A model generated the notes under the pieces. That model worked only from the letters and a program-made list of their open reading frames with translations. It was not told where the DNA came from and did no database searches. Of a stretch of 64,000 nucleotides of DNA, positions 56,727 through 64,000 are shown piece by piece; within the stretch, counting starts at the first letter, position 1; each line of letters opens with the position of its first letter. The position numbers and the translations under genes are program-made. Source of the DNA: Nostoc sp. KVJ3 (lineage in GTDB: Bacteria; Cyanobacteriota; Cyanobacteriia; Cyanobacteriales; Nostocaceae); the NCBI RefSeq assembly GCF_026127265.1, contig NZ_WWFG01000006.1, positions 124,001 through 188,000 on the forward strand. Direction: 5' to 3'.

Positions 56727-57140
56727 TTATGATGCCTCCTTATTAGGTGTTAACCATAATACCTGAGTATTAGGTATAGCTGGTTTACCAGGATTAGATA
56801 ATTGCTCATTTTCGGCTTTTTGTAAACCTTTTGATTGAATATCCCCAGTTGTAGGGTCGCCATCATGATCAAAAGTGTAGTCAAACAAATCCCCAGGTGT
56901 AATTATTCGGTTATCACCTGCGGCTTGATACGCCTTTGTTAAACCATTACATAAACTGTTTAAAACTCTCCCACTGATCTGTTCAATTTCATCAGCGTTT
57001 TTCAGTTTTGAAATGGACGTTGGGTGGATACCCGAAAGTTCAGCAAGTTCTTTATTGCTGATTTTCTTCTCTGCCATTAATATTCTTAGCCGCCAACGAA
57101 TCATCTTTTGAGAGTCTTTTTTTGTTTTCCTTACTCTCAT
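56727..57140 (-). CDS. XRE-family HTH regulator
   Basis: 137 residues from MRVRKTKKDSQKMIRWRLRI. The start is fixed by GGAGG 5 bp upstream; the frame's earlier GTG lies inside that site. HTH: LRILMAEKKISNKELAELSGIHPTSISKLKNADEIEQISGRVLNSLCNGL is a standard Cro/CI domain, followed by a proline-rich tail. Such regulators set expression of mobile or defence genes. Repeated TAGCGA/TCGCTA sites lie upstream. The gene is 45 bp before the next minus-strand gene, so they may be co-transcribed. Confidence 0.85.
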   Translation of the reverse strand: MRVRKTKKDSQKMIRWRLRILMAEKKISNKELAELSGIHPTSISKLKNADEIEQISGRVLNSLCNGLTKAYQAAGDNRIITPGDLFDYTFDHDGDPTTGDIQSKGLQKAENEQLSNPGKPAIPNTQVLWLTPNKEAS

Positions 57141-57159
57141 AGTTTCCTCCACTAATGCT

Positions 57160-57290
57160 TTTATAGCTAGATCGCTTACTTAAAGCGATTCCTTCCAATA
57201 TAGCAGCCATAACAATTAATATGCAAGCTTGACAAATATGTAGCGAGGTCGCTATATTTATAGATAGCAAAAAGCGACCGCACCTCTCTC
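57160..57290. promoter_or_regulatory. Divergent promoter region with AGCGA repeats
   Basis: Between the XRE gene and the divergent gene at 57351. It holds the palindrome TAGCGA-GG-TCGCTA (57241-57254) and further half-sites (AGATCGCTTACTTAAAGCGA at about 57168-57187, AAAGCGACC at about 57272). Likely operators for the XRE protein; unproven. Confidence 0.45.
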
Positions 57291-57350
57291 GCAAATTGGA
57301 AGCGATCGCTTTTGCAAAACATCCACCATACAGATGGCATAACCAATATA

Positions 57351-58358
57351 ATGACATACCAAATCTACAGCCAACAACAGCTGCAACTGAAATCTATTGC
57401 TCGACTCAAGCAAATCTACAGCGAAATCGGCTGCACAGCCGAAGTAAGCGACAAACGCTGTAAGGATGCCTGGATTTCCGCCATTGTTAACTATCAGGCA
57501 AGCAAGATTCAGAAACTCGCCCCTGCTGCCCCCGACGAACAAGCCCTCGCCCAAGCCGAACTCGACAACTACATCGCTGACCAAGCCCAAGCTGTTGCTC
57601 CCGAACCCCTCACAATAGTCGAAATCTCGTTTGACCATCACGAATATTATGCTGGCAATCAACTGATAGCCAGCATCAGCCATGACGATAACCACTTAAC
57701 GCAACGCTGGGTAGTCATGGTCAAGTCGCTTCGCTCCAATTCAAAATTCAAAATTCAAAATTCAAAATTAAAGACAATTAGTGGGGGCTTGTACCAACAA
57801 TTAATTAATTCAAAATTATTTCCATTCTTCATTTTGAATTTTGAATTTTGCATTTTGAATTCAAAAAAGGTCAACGATAAAGAAGTATTTCGTGCCAACA
57901 CTCTAATGCGTTGCGATCGCTTCATCTGCACTCACTACAAAGACGGTTCATTACCTGTGCAGGAGAAAGAAACAACACCCCCCACGACTGAAAACCAAAT
58001 CATGGCGCATATCTTCAACGAGTGCCAGAATTACGGCTTTGAAATTCTCGATGATGGCATTTACAACAACAACGGCGTGAAACTGGGGCAAGTCGGATGC
58101 ACTGACGGGAACTGGTGGGTAAAGAGGCGTTATTCAGGTCAGCAGCAGTATTCTAACTCAGTATATGATGCAGTGCGATCGCTGTCGATGGCAGATACTT
58201 CATTTGCAACTGAACCCACTCCTGAATACTTGCAGCATCTCCCATTGCAACAGCTGACTACTGACGAATTACAGCAGTTGCTAGATGCAGAAGTGGCTAA
58301 CTGTGAGCAGTTAACCGCTCAAAACTGGCAACGGTTACGGGAGCCTGTAACAGCATAA
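57351..58358 (+). CDS. Hypothetical protein with in-frame repeat insertion
   Basis: 335 residues from MTYQIYSQQQLQLKSIARLKQIYSEI; an earlier TTG start at 57312 is less likely. The N-terminal block QQQLQLKSIARLKQIYSEIGCTAEVSDKRCKDAWISAIVNYQ is a SAP-like or HeH/LEM helical motif that usually binds DNA. After WVVMVKSL an inverted-repeat element (57738-57863) is translated in frame as KFKIQNSKLKTISGG...ILNFEFCILNSKK. Normal sequence then resumes (EVFRANTLMRCDRFICTHYKDGSLP). The C-terminal half holds VGCTDGNWWVKRRYSG and SSVYDAVRSL-like motifs of cyanobacterial plasmid proteins. Function unknown. Confidence 0.65.
   Translation: MTYQIYSQQQLQLKSIARLKQIYSEIGCTAEVSDKRCKDAWISAIVNYQASKIQKLAPAAPDEQALAQAELDNYIADQAQAVAPEPLTIVEISFDHHEYYAGNQLIASISHDDNHLTQRWVVMVKSLRSNSKFKIQNSKLKTISGGLYQQLINSKLFPFFILNFEFCILNSKKVNDKEVFRANTLMRCDRFICTHYKDGSLPVQEKETTPPTTENQIMAHIFNECQNYGFEILDDGIYNNNGVKLGQVGCTDGNWWVKRRYSGQQQYSNSVYDAVRSLSMADTSFATEPTPEYLQHLPLQQLTTDELQQLLDAEVANCEQLTAQNWQRLREPVTA
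57738..57863. repeat. Inverted-repeat (MITE-like) insertion inside a gene
   Basis: Tandem copies of TTCAAAA (57739-57770) face AATTTTGAATTTTG copies (57836-57862), giving a long imperfect hairpin of about 125 bp. It is read through in frame by the host gene, adding about 42 residues. No flanking duplication was resolved. Confidence 0.7.
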
Positions 58359-58370
58359 TTCCAATTCGCA

Positions 58371-58422
58371 ACTCGCAAGTCGCAATTAAACTGCGAATTG
58401 CGAATTGGAAATTACGAATTGA
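58371..58422. repeat. AATTGCGAATT-type short tandem repeats
   Basis: Copies of ATTCGCAACTCGCAAGTCGC and its inverted form GCGAATTGCGAATTGG, as at 17630-17695. The rest of the 58359-58638 gap shows only a possible 24-codon remnant at 58468-58542 (MQPTISIPQHWGYPRFALEQ). Confidence 0.65.
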
Positions 58423-58689
58423 TATTGCCCTTTCCCCCTTCCCCTAATCATTCACTCATTACAAATATGCAACCCACAATATCCATTCCTCAACACTGGG
58501 GCTACCCTCGCTTTGCTTTGGAACAGCGCACAGAAAAGTGAAAGCTATACAGACAGTTTTATTTTTCTATAAATAGAACACTGTCTAGGGATTTTTGTTG
58601 TTAGTGCTAGAGCCTTTTTAACTTGTCAATAACAGGAAATGAATGAAGATTTAAGCATCACTTCCAATCTGACAAAATCAGGAAAAATC

Positions 58690-59100
58690 ATGAAACTTTA
58701 CGCGAAGACCATTTCAGCTACTCTGCCAGATTGGGCAACCGTCGTTACAAAGAGTGCAGATTTATTTGAGATTGAAATCAACGATGAACACCCGAATTTT
58801 CAATCTCTGCTTGAAGAGTTAGAAACCGAAATTGAACCAGGAACAATAGGTGTTAAAGCTGTTCGCGGAGCGTGCCGAAGGCAGGATTTATGCTCACGGC
58901 TGGGTATTGAAATGTCTAGCCCCAGCCTCCACCAATTAGTTGAACAAGCTCAAACTCTAATATCCCTTATTGCTACGCACCCAGACTACAGACAACTGTT
59001 GGACTTGGGATATACCCCTGACTTAAACATTGCCGATGCTCAAACTGCACTGGCTTATTTGCAATGGGAGTTAGAGCCTAATCGAGAACCTTCTAATTAG
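58690..59100 (+). CDS. Small hypothetical protein
   Basis: 136 residues from MKLYAKTISATLPDWATVVTK. AGGAAA precedes this ATG; an earlier ATG at 58639 gives 17 more residues of unlikely composition. It includes VRGACRRQDLCSRLG, encoded by a GC-rich palindromic repeat (about 58861-58890) that has entered the gene in frame. The C-terminal part is helical (QLVEQAQTLISLIATHPDYRQLLDLG). Family not recognised. It ends just before a strong hairpin. Confidence 0.6.
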   Translation: MKLYAKTISATLPDWATVVTKSADLFEIEINDEHPNFQSLLEELETEIEPGTIGVKAVRGACRRQDLCSRLGIEMSSPSLHQLVEQAQTLISLIATHPDYRQLLDLGYTPDLNIADAQTALAYLQWELEPNREPSN

Positions 59101-59107
59101 TAAAAAA

Positions 59108-59146
59108 GCGTTCACCTAAAGGAATGCCATTACTTTAGGTGAACGC
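59108..59146 (+). terminator. Strong hairpin terminator
   Basis: Perfect 14-bp stem GCGTTCACCTAAAG/CTTTAGGTGAACGC with an 11-base loop, starting 8 bp after the TAG of the preceding gene and followed by GGAAGTTTTT. A plausible intrinsic terminator, though the T run is 8 bases away from the stem. Confidence 0.6.
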
Positions 59147-59225
59147 ACGGAAGTTTTTCTCCCGCTACAGAATTCCCATTATTGCACACAGAACACTAAT
59201 CAATGAAACTTTAACCGAGGTGAAC

Positions 59226-59504
59226 ATGGTTACTGAAATAAAACTAGGTTTATGCAACCCTCCCGAACCGATTTATCTCTATGTCACAGTAGTCGAAAAA
59301 ATCATCAGTGAAGCGCACATCGATATCCCTGATGGGCTAAATCAATCCGCAATCAGACAACACATCGTAGACCGCTACAAAACTGGGGAAATGTCCACAG
59401 ATATGAACATCTTTCAAGTTGACTTTGAATCAATCAGCGCTCGGATTGTACAAGGACAGGTAGACACTAATTCTATCTCTTCAGAGAAGGAGGTAATCAG
59501 ATGA
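59226..59504 (+). CDS. Small hypothetical protein, paralogue of 61580 gene
   Basis: 92 residues from MVTEIKLGLCNPPEPIYLYV, with AGGTG just upstream; the open frame from 59139 is rejected as its start lies in the hairpin. Core VTVVEKIISEAHIDIPDGL, then IVDRYKTGEMSTDMNIFQVDFESISARI, is shared with the gene at 61580-62035. Function unknown; the alpha/beta pattern resembles small proteins of cyanobacterial plasmids. Its TGA overlaps the next ATG (ATGA), so it is coupled to the DNA-binding gene. Confidence 0.7.
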   Translation: MVTEIKLGLCNPPEPIYLYVTVVEKIISEAHIDIPDGLNQSAIRQHIVDRYKTGEMSTDMNIFQVDFESISARIVQGQVDTNSISSEKEVIR

Positions 59505-59899
59505 GTATCAAATGGACTGATGAAGAACTCGCAATTATTGAGGCGAAAGCTGAAGTCTATACAGTTAAGCAAATAGCTTCAATCCTAAAAAGGCGAGGAT
59601 ATCAACGCACACCAATTGCAATTTATCTGAAATTAAATAGCTTAGGCTATTCAGCCCGTCCCACTCTTGATAATTATAGCTGCCAGGAAATTGCTCAAGT
59701 TCTCCAATTGAATTTCTCAACTGTTACAAGGTGGGTAAAAAGAGGATGGCTCAAAGCTACAAAACGTTCTGCCAGACATTATCAAATTCGGAAATGGCAT
59801 CTTAAGCAGTTTTTTGACAACCCGCCACAATCAATTAAAAAACGCATTGCCGCTCTTGATGTTGAAGCGATTAATTACCTATTAGGGAAACAAGCATGA
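59501..59899 (+). CDS. Small DNA-binding protein with two HTH segments
   Basis: 132 residues. The first half (KWTDEELAIIEAKAEVYTVKQIASILKRRGYQRTPIAIYLKLNSLGYS) is a SANT/Myb-like helical repeat. The second half (YSCQEIAQVLQLNFSTVTRWVKRGWLKATKRSARHYQIRKWHLKQFF) is a MerR/excisionase-type winged HTH. The ribosome site GGAGG is clear. Overlaps both neighbours by ATGA. Possibly a regulator or excisionase-type factor for this mobile region. Confidence 0.78.
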   Translation: MSIKWTDEELAIIEAKAEVYTVKQIASILKRRGYQRTPIAIYLKLNSLGYSARPTLDNYSCQEIAQVLQLNFSTVTRWVKRGWLKATKRSARHYQIRKWHLKQFFDNPPQSIKKRIAALDVEAINYLLGKQA

Positions 59900-60354
59900 T
59901 TGACCATATTAATGCACTTCAAACAAGTTGGTATCTCTCCCCGCCTTGGGGACAAACAATTCCGCCTGTTGCAGTTAATTTACTGGAGAGAGTTTTTCTC
60001 CGCACAACAAGAACATTTGGCTACTGCTGCGCTATGCAATGGAAGCATGAGTGCTGGATTTATTCAATTGACTGCCGTAATGAAATACTCCACGCCACAC
60101 AAAACCAAATCATCGGGACTGGAGAATTAGAAACCCTCAACGTTCAAAAACCTGTTTTTGTTCTGGGCGAAAGAGTAATCCTCTGTTCTCACGATAAGGG
60201 AACAAAACAACGGCTGATTTTGGGGATTGCACTGGTACATAATTCTTGGTTTTACCTTGTTGAATTAGCGTCGCCAACCTTAACTCAATCACGGACTATA
60301 TCTAATCGTTTCTCACTGGTTGGTGAAAAAAGTTTGGTGCGCGTGAATGTCTAA
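59896..60354 (+). CDS. DUF1392-like protein
   Basis: 152 residues. MIDHINALQTSWYLSPPWGQTIPPVAVNLLERV and KPVFVLGERVILCSHDKGTKQRLILGIALVHNSWFYLVE fit what I recall of the Nostoc-specific DUF1392 family, ending SNRFSLVGEKSLVRVNV. Beta-rich, soluble, function unknown. It overlaps the preceding HTH gene (ATGA), so it belongs to the 59226-60354 unit. Confidence 0.65.
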   Translation: MIDHINALQTSWYLSPPWGQTIPPVAVNLLERVFLRTTRTFGYCCAMQWKHECWIYSIDCRNEILHATQNQIIGTGELETLNVQKPVFVLGERVILCSHDKGTKQRLILGIALVHNSWFYLVELASPTLTQSRTISNRFSLVGEKSLVRVNV

Positions 60355-60397
60355 TTCTCTCTAATCAACAAGGAAAAATTATCACCCAACTAAAGTT

Positions 60398-61294
60398 ATG
60401 TCACAAATCGAAATCGCTCAAATTATCGAACAGATAAAGCAAGAGATTACTGTTGACTCTAATGGACAAGGTAAGGCTAGCCTTCGTGCAACAGCAAGAT
60501 TAGCTGGGGTTGATGCTGCTGGATTATTCAGAAGTCTCAAAACAGCCGTTGACAATTCTCGCTCTAAAATGGTTGAAAAGCTTGCCCGTAAAGGCTTTGA
60601 AGGTGTTGACATTTTAGGATGGTCACAGTCCGGCATCCCTGATATAGCTGTAGCAACTATACTTCACTATTACGGTTACGAAGCGGGGAAAAGATGCAGT
60701 GAACAAGCAAGATTAGCCTGTGAAGCATTTGAAAGTATCGGTGTTCGCGCCTGGATGCAAGACATTATGGGCTGGACAAAACCTGCTACTCAACCACAAG
60801 AACAACCTTCCACACCAGCCCTCCCCCCAGTTGAACAACGATTGCATACTCTTGTCCTGGCAATGAAAACTTTAGCTGAGTTAACCGGTGGCAGACTCAA
60901 CCCGTACATGGAACAGCAATTCAAAGACTATGCCGGGAATCTTCTGGCAGAACACAACAGGAAATTGCTAACCCCTTCAGAAGAACGCTGGCTCGGCGTA
61001 GTCAACTTTGCAGAGAGCGAACTTGGAAAGAAAGTCCCTATCAATGGCCCTCACTATCGCGGACACTTGGGTACATGGGTGAGAACATTTTACCCACAGT
61101 TAGGCGATCGCCAAGAAACACGATTGGTCAATGGTGTTCAACAGCCCATTTATGTCTACGCTTGTCACGAGCCGGCTGTTGCGGCTGGGTTGACCAAAGC
61201 TATAGAAGAATTTTTCACTCACCCAAGCCCCGGTGCAGCGCTAAGGCAGGCTGGTGCTTTCGCTAGCAAAAAGGAACCAGCGCTGGCTAAATGA
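60398..61294 (+). CDS. Hypothetical protein with KilA/antirepressor-like features
   Basis: 298 residues. The N-terminal QGKASLRATARLAGVDAAGLFRSLKTA is a helix-turn-helix. LGWSQSGIPDIAVATILHYYGYEAGKRCSEQARLACEAFESIGVRAWMQDIMGW is frequent in cyanobacterial antirepressor-like proteins. The second half (EERWLGVVNFAESELGKKVPINGPHYRGHLGTWVRTFYPQLGDRQETRLVNG) is another DNA-binding-like module. Likely a regulatory gene of phage or plasmid origin. A proline-rich linker joins the halves. Confidence 0.65.
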   Translation: MSQIEIAQIIEQIKQEITVDSNGQGKASLRATARLAGVDAAGLFRSLKTAVDNSRSKMVEKLARKGFEGVDILGWSQSGIPDIAVATILHYYGYEAGKRCSEQARLACEAFESIGVRAWMQDIMGWTKPATQPQEQPSTPALPPVEQRLHTLVLAMKTLAELTGGRLNPYMEQQFKDYAGNLLAEHNRKLLTPSEERWLGVVNFAESELGKKVPINGPHYRGHLGTWVRTFYPQLGDRQETRLVNGVQQPIYVYACHEPAVAAGLTKAIEEFFTHPSPGAALRQAGAFASKKEPALAK

Positions 61295-61579
61295 AAGCGA
61301 ACACCCCCACCACAGGAACGTTCGCTAATTTAAAGATGCAAGTTATTGCTAAAGCATCGAATATTACCAATAACATTAAAAGTTTCTCTTTCATGCAGTC
61401 AAGCAACTAACAGTATTTTGAAATTATTTGTTACAAGGATGACTTCTCTAGCAAATAATACACATCTGAGAAAGTGTCGTCACTTCAAGATTCCTAACAA
61501 TCAAAATAAAAAGCGATTGCCGCTCAATAAGTAACAATCGCCACACAAAAACACTCATTGCATCTCTAGAGTAACAACA

Positions 61580-62035
61580 ATGAAAGCTATAGTTACAGTA
61601 GTTGAAAAAATCACATCGGAAGCTCACATTAATATTCCTGACGGTTTAGCAGTAACAGCAATTAAGCAGCATATAACAGACCGCTATAACAGTGGCGAGA
61701 TGCTGACTGAGATGAACATTTTCCACGTTGATTTTGAATCTATTAGCGCTCACATTGATTCAAAACCTTATATTACTTGGCATGAAGGCAACCCTTGCGA
61801 TCGCCGTCAGTATTACTTCTGCAAACTTGGAAGATTTACTTTGACTCTGTTAACTGATACAGAGCAAAACTTAACTCGTACAGAAATTTACTTTGGGCAT
61901 CACAAGCAACTTATTTACACATCAGAAAAAGAGATATCCAAAGAATTAGCAACAATCGAACTCCAAAATTTCTTAAGTGGATTAGCTGTTGAACTTCAGA
62001 CTTTAAGCCACATTGAATTTCTAGAACAAGTTTGA
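61580..62035 (+). CDS. Small hypothetical protein, paralogue of 59226 gene
   Basis: 151 residues. The first 60 (MKAIVTVVEKITSEAHINIP, ITDRYNSGEMLTEMNIFHVDFESISAHID) align with the protein at 59226-59504. The rest (YITWHEGNPCDRRQYYFCKLGRFTLTLLTDTEQNLTRTEIYFGHHKQLIY) is a beta-rich extension absent there. Unknown function. It lies 18 bp upstream of the MT-A70 methyltransferase gene, probably in one unit. Confidence 0.65.
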   Translation: MKAIVTVVEKITSEAHINIPDGLAVTAIKQHITDRYNSGEMLTEMNIFHVDFESISAHIDSKPYITWHEGNPCDRRQYYFCKLGRFTLTLLTDTEQNLTRTEIYFGHHKQLIYTSEKEISKELATIELQNFLSGLAVELQTLSHIEFLEQV

Positions 62036-62053
62036 AAATAACAGGAGTCAAAC

Positions 62054-62659
62054 ATGAGACTAACGACATTAGAAGGTCAATACCAGTGCATCGTGATTGA
62101 CCCTCCCTGGTTCTATAGGCTGAGAAATCAGGATAAAACTCACCGAAACCGCATTAACTACAAGCCAATGCACATAGAAGAAATACTGTCATTGCCTGTT
62201 CCAGACTTAAGCAATCCCACGGGGTCAGTTCTTTGGCTTTGGTACACAAATAATCACATGGTAGAAGCTGCTCAATGCTTGCAAACATGGGGATTTGAAC
62301 TCAAGACTATTTTGACTTGGGAAAAAGTCACCAAAGATGGTACTAAAACACATCTAGGTGTCGGTCATTGGTTGCGGAATTCGACTGAACATTGCGCTTT
62401 GGCTGTTCGTGGGAATGTGAAAGCTTTTGCTGGACGGACACTCACAAACCAGTCAAGCATTTTACACTCACCCCGTCGTGAGCATTCACGTAAGCCCGAA
62501 CAGTTTTTTGAACTTGTAGAAAAGCTGTGTCCTGATATGACCAAGCTGGAGATGTTCGCACGTTCGTCTAGAGTTGACTGGGATTGTTGGGGTGATCAGG
62601 CGGATCTGTTTGATCATCTGGGTGCAGAAATTGATAACGATACTTCATTGAGTGCTTAA
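62054..62659 (+). CDS. MT-A70-family adenine methyltransferase
   Basis: 201 residues. QCIVIDPPWFY carries the catalytic DPPW motif; YKPMHIEEILSLPVPDLSNPTGSVLWLWYTNNHMVEA and GVGHWLRNSTEHCALAVRGN are the family's next blocks; HSRKPEQFFELVEKL and LEMFARSSRVDWDCWGDQ close it. Family enzymes methylate N6 of adenine in DNA (bacteria and phages) or RNA. The ribosome site AGGAG is 6 bp before ATG. On mobile elements such solitary methylases usually protect the element from host restriction. Complete for the small prokaryotic form. Confidence 0.92.
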   Translation: MRLTTLEGQYQCIVIDPPWFYRLRNQDKTHRNRINYKPMHIEEILSLPVPDLSNPTGSVLWLWYTNNHMVEAAQCLQTWGFELKTILTWEKVTKDGTKTHLGVGHWLRNSTEHCALAVRGNVKAFAGRTLTNQSSILHSPRREHSRKPEQFFELVEKLCPDMTKLEMFARSSRVDWDCWGDQADLFDHLGAEIDNDTSLSA

Positions 62660-62719
62660 TTAACGCTAATTTCGGCACTCAAAACTTGCTGAACCTTGAA
62701 AATCAAATATCAAACAATT

Positions 62720-63682
62720 CTAATTTTCTGACGGTGTGTCATCTGCTGTCTGATAAATAGAACGCAATTCATCCACAGTATCTGCTGTTTCTATTGCTGA
62801 CAAGATTGATTCCAGCAATCTGAAATCTTCAAGAAGCTCAATTTCAGGTAATAAGTTTTGTCCAGGTGTTCCAAATTTGAGTTTTAATCCCAAAGCTATG
62901 CCTTTTAATAAAGATTCTATTCGAGCAATTCTCTCAAAACTAGTAACGTACTGCATACGCAGTTGTGCCTCCAATTGTTCGACTTCTCTTTTAAACTCTA
63001 GTTCTAAATCCAATGGTAACGTTAGCATCCAATCAATAAAAGCCAAAAGGTTAACAACAGCCTCGCGTTCAAACCCTTGCTCATACAACCGACGCACTAA
63101 ATTCAGTTTTGATTGTTTCCTTTGCGACCTATTACTGCGGGTTTGCACTGCTGCCAAATGAGCCATTACCACTGTAGCAAAGGGGTTACGACTGGCTTCT
63201 AGCTCCGACAACCTTTGTTTATAGTCTAGCAGCTTGATTACAGGAAACTGAAAATCAACCGTACAACCAAACAAATCGTACCCAAACTGCGATGGCCGCC
63301 AGTTGATGTTGTCATCCCCCAGTATCGCGCATGATGCAACAGAGCGATCGTAACGGTCAAATATTCGATAGTTGTAAACAAACATCCGTTTAGGAAAATC
63401 GGTTTCCTCTTGACTTTGGATTTCTATATGAATCAAAAGCCAAGATTCTTCGCCCCCAATGCGATAGATTTTCACCAATTTATCAATTAGTCGTTTTCCT
63501 AATTCAGCATCACGAACTACTTGTTGTAACTCTTGATCTAGAAACTCGAAACCTCTACTCCAATCAATGTGAGCATGGGCTTGAGGAAAAAAGAATTGCA
63601 TGAAGTCTTCAAAATACAACTGCAACATCTGCTTCCACGGGGAATCATATTCCGTAAGAGGTGTTTTATTAGTCATACTCAA
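62720..63682 (-). CDS. Rpn-type PD-(D/E)XK nuclease/transposase-like protein
   Basis: 320 residues. SPWKQMLQLYFEDFMQFFFPQAHAHIDWSRGFEFLDQELQQV leads into DKLVKIYRIGGEESWLLIHIEIQSQEETDFPKRMFVYNYRIFDRY. The Glu-x-Gln pair after LLIHI is the PD-(D/E)XK catalytic core of the Rpn family. The helical C-terminus (EREAVVNLLAFIDWMLTLPLDLELEFKREVEQLE) is normal for cyanobacterial members. Such genes are numerous and variable in cyanobacteria. It is convergent with the MT-A70 gene. Confidence 0.82.
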   Translation of the reverse strand: MSMTNKTPLTEYDSPWKQMLQLYFEDFMQFFFPQAHAHIDWSRGFEFLDQELQQVVRDAELGKRLIDKLVKIYRIGGEESWLLIHIEIQSQEETDFPKRMFVYNYRIFDRYDRSVASCAILGDDNINWRPSQFGYDLFGCTVDFQFPVIKLLDYKQRLSELEASRNPFATVVMAHLAAVQTRSNRSQRKQSKLNLVRRLYEQGFEREAVVNLLAFIDWMLTLPLDLELEFKREVEQLEAQLRMQYVTSFERIARIESLLKGIALGLKLKFGTPGQNLLPEIELLEDFRLLESILSAIETADTVDELRSIYQTADDTPSEN

Positions 63683-63717
63683 CTGTTTAATTTCAAGTTA
63701 ATAAGAGAGAAGTAATC

Positions 63718-64000
63718 ATGCCAACAAACATAGAATGGACAGACTTAACAGATAATATCATCCGTGCCAAGGGAGGCGGTTGGTGGTGTCAAAAAATCTC
63801 AGAGGGATGTAAAAATTGCTATAGCGAAAAGCTGAATCAAAATTCTTTCTTTGGTGGGAATAAGCAACCCTACTCTGGGCAACCACCAGAACTAGTGTTA
63901 GATACAGAAGCTATTCGGAAATGGGGATTCCAAAGGAAACCTAAGAAGCATTTCGTTTCTTCAATGACTGATGTTTTCGGTGAATGGGTTCCGCGTTTGT
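63718..64000 (+). CDS. DUF5131 (phage Gp37/Gp68-like) protein, partial
   Basis: Start only; the gene runs off the right edge after 94 codons. PTNIEWTDLTDNIIRAKGGGW, then CQKISEGCKNCYSEKLNQN with GYxxCxxCY-type cysteines, and KKHFVSSMTDVFGEWVP are the opening blocks of DUF5131 (phage Gp37/Gp68) proteins, thought to use a radical-SAM-like fold. AGAGAGA lies upstream of the ATG at 63718. Frequently found on phage-like or integrative elements. Confidence 0.88.
   Translation, partial: MPTNIEWTDLTDNIIRAKGGGWWCQKISEGCKNCYSEKLNQNSFFGGNKQPYSGQPPELVLDTEAIRKWGFQRKPKKHFVSSMTDVFGEWVPRL

Noticed and set aside
57312..57695. Minus-strand frame of 145 codons and similar opposite-strand frames
   Set aside because: Antisense shadow of the better supported gene at 57351-58358.
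61295..61579. Plus-strand frame 61346-61534
   Set aside because: Composition and lack of a ribosome site suggest chance; the gap holds only a GCGATTG/CAATCGC hairpin at 61513-61542.

Overview
The window looks like accessory DNA of a filamentous, probably Nostocales-type, cyanobacterium. The HIP1 octamer GCGATCGC recurs throughout. There are short tandem repeats of the AATTGCGAATT and GGCAGAGG/GGCAGAAG kind, and many gene families typical of Nostoc-like plasmids and islands (DUF1257, DUF2997, DUF1392-like, Rpn/DUF4351 nucleases). No rRNA, tRNA, CRISPR array or recognisable replication gene was seen, so plasmid versus chromosomal island cannot be decided.

Layout. 1-8.6 kb: a cytochrome P450 and a divergent TetR regulator sharing a perfect palindromic operator, a frameshifted beta-helix repeat protein, a frameshifted quinone oxidoreductase, an HlyD/EmrA-type membrane fusion protein and small secreted or membrane proteins. 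8.9-13.6 kb: an ISAs1 transposase and a complete ISL3 element carrying an S23 four-helix-bundle passenger gene, next to a field of degenerate 18-bp repeats. 13.6-21 kb: a minus-strand operon (DUF1257, DUF2997, small protein, Ycf46-like AAA ATPase, small protein, WGR protein). It is broken twice by two different IS4-family elements, each with a readable 9-bp target duplication. 21-25.2 kb: small unknown minus-strand genes separated by hairpins, an Rpn-type nuclease, a zinc-ribbon protein and a small HTH regulator with repeated palindromes. 25.4-28.4 kb: IS remnants and an IS630 nested in an IS4-family element.

The most interesting region is 28.9-56 kb, a defence island. At 28894-33786 an intact four-gene plus-strand operon encodes a Cas4/RecB-like nuclease with a four-cysteine cluster, a long prokaryotic Argonaute, a small helical protein and a zinc metallopeptidase. 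I do not know this combination as a described system; it is the best candidate for something new. A STAND ATPase with a HEPN-like N-terminal domain and TPR tail lies next to it, convergently. Then comes a DISARM-like minus-strand operon: SNF2 helicase, Eco57I-type methyltransferase (one frameshift), a 2172-residue DEAD-box/DUF1998 helicase (interrupted by a partly duplicated IS4-family element), a UvrD-type helicase with a RelE/ParE-like N-terminus, and an EVE-domain gene with two in-frame TAG codons. This second system appears to be decaying, whereas the Argonaute operon is intact.

55.8-64 kb holds small cyanobacterial accessory genes: two DNA-binding regulators, two paralogous small proteins, a DUF1392-like protein, an MT-A70 adenine methyltransferase, a second Rpn-type protein and the start of a DUF5131 (phage Gp37/Gp68-like) gene running off the right edge. 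Four genes share single-base deletions at short C/G runs, so either decay or sequencing error must be considered before they are called dead.
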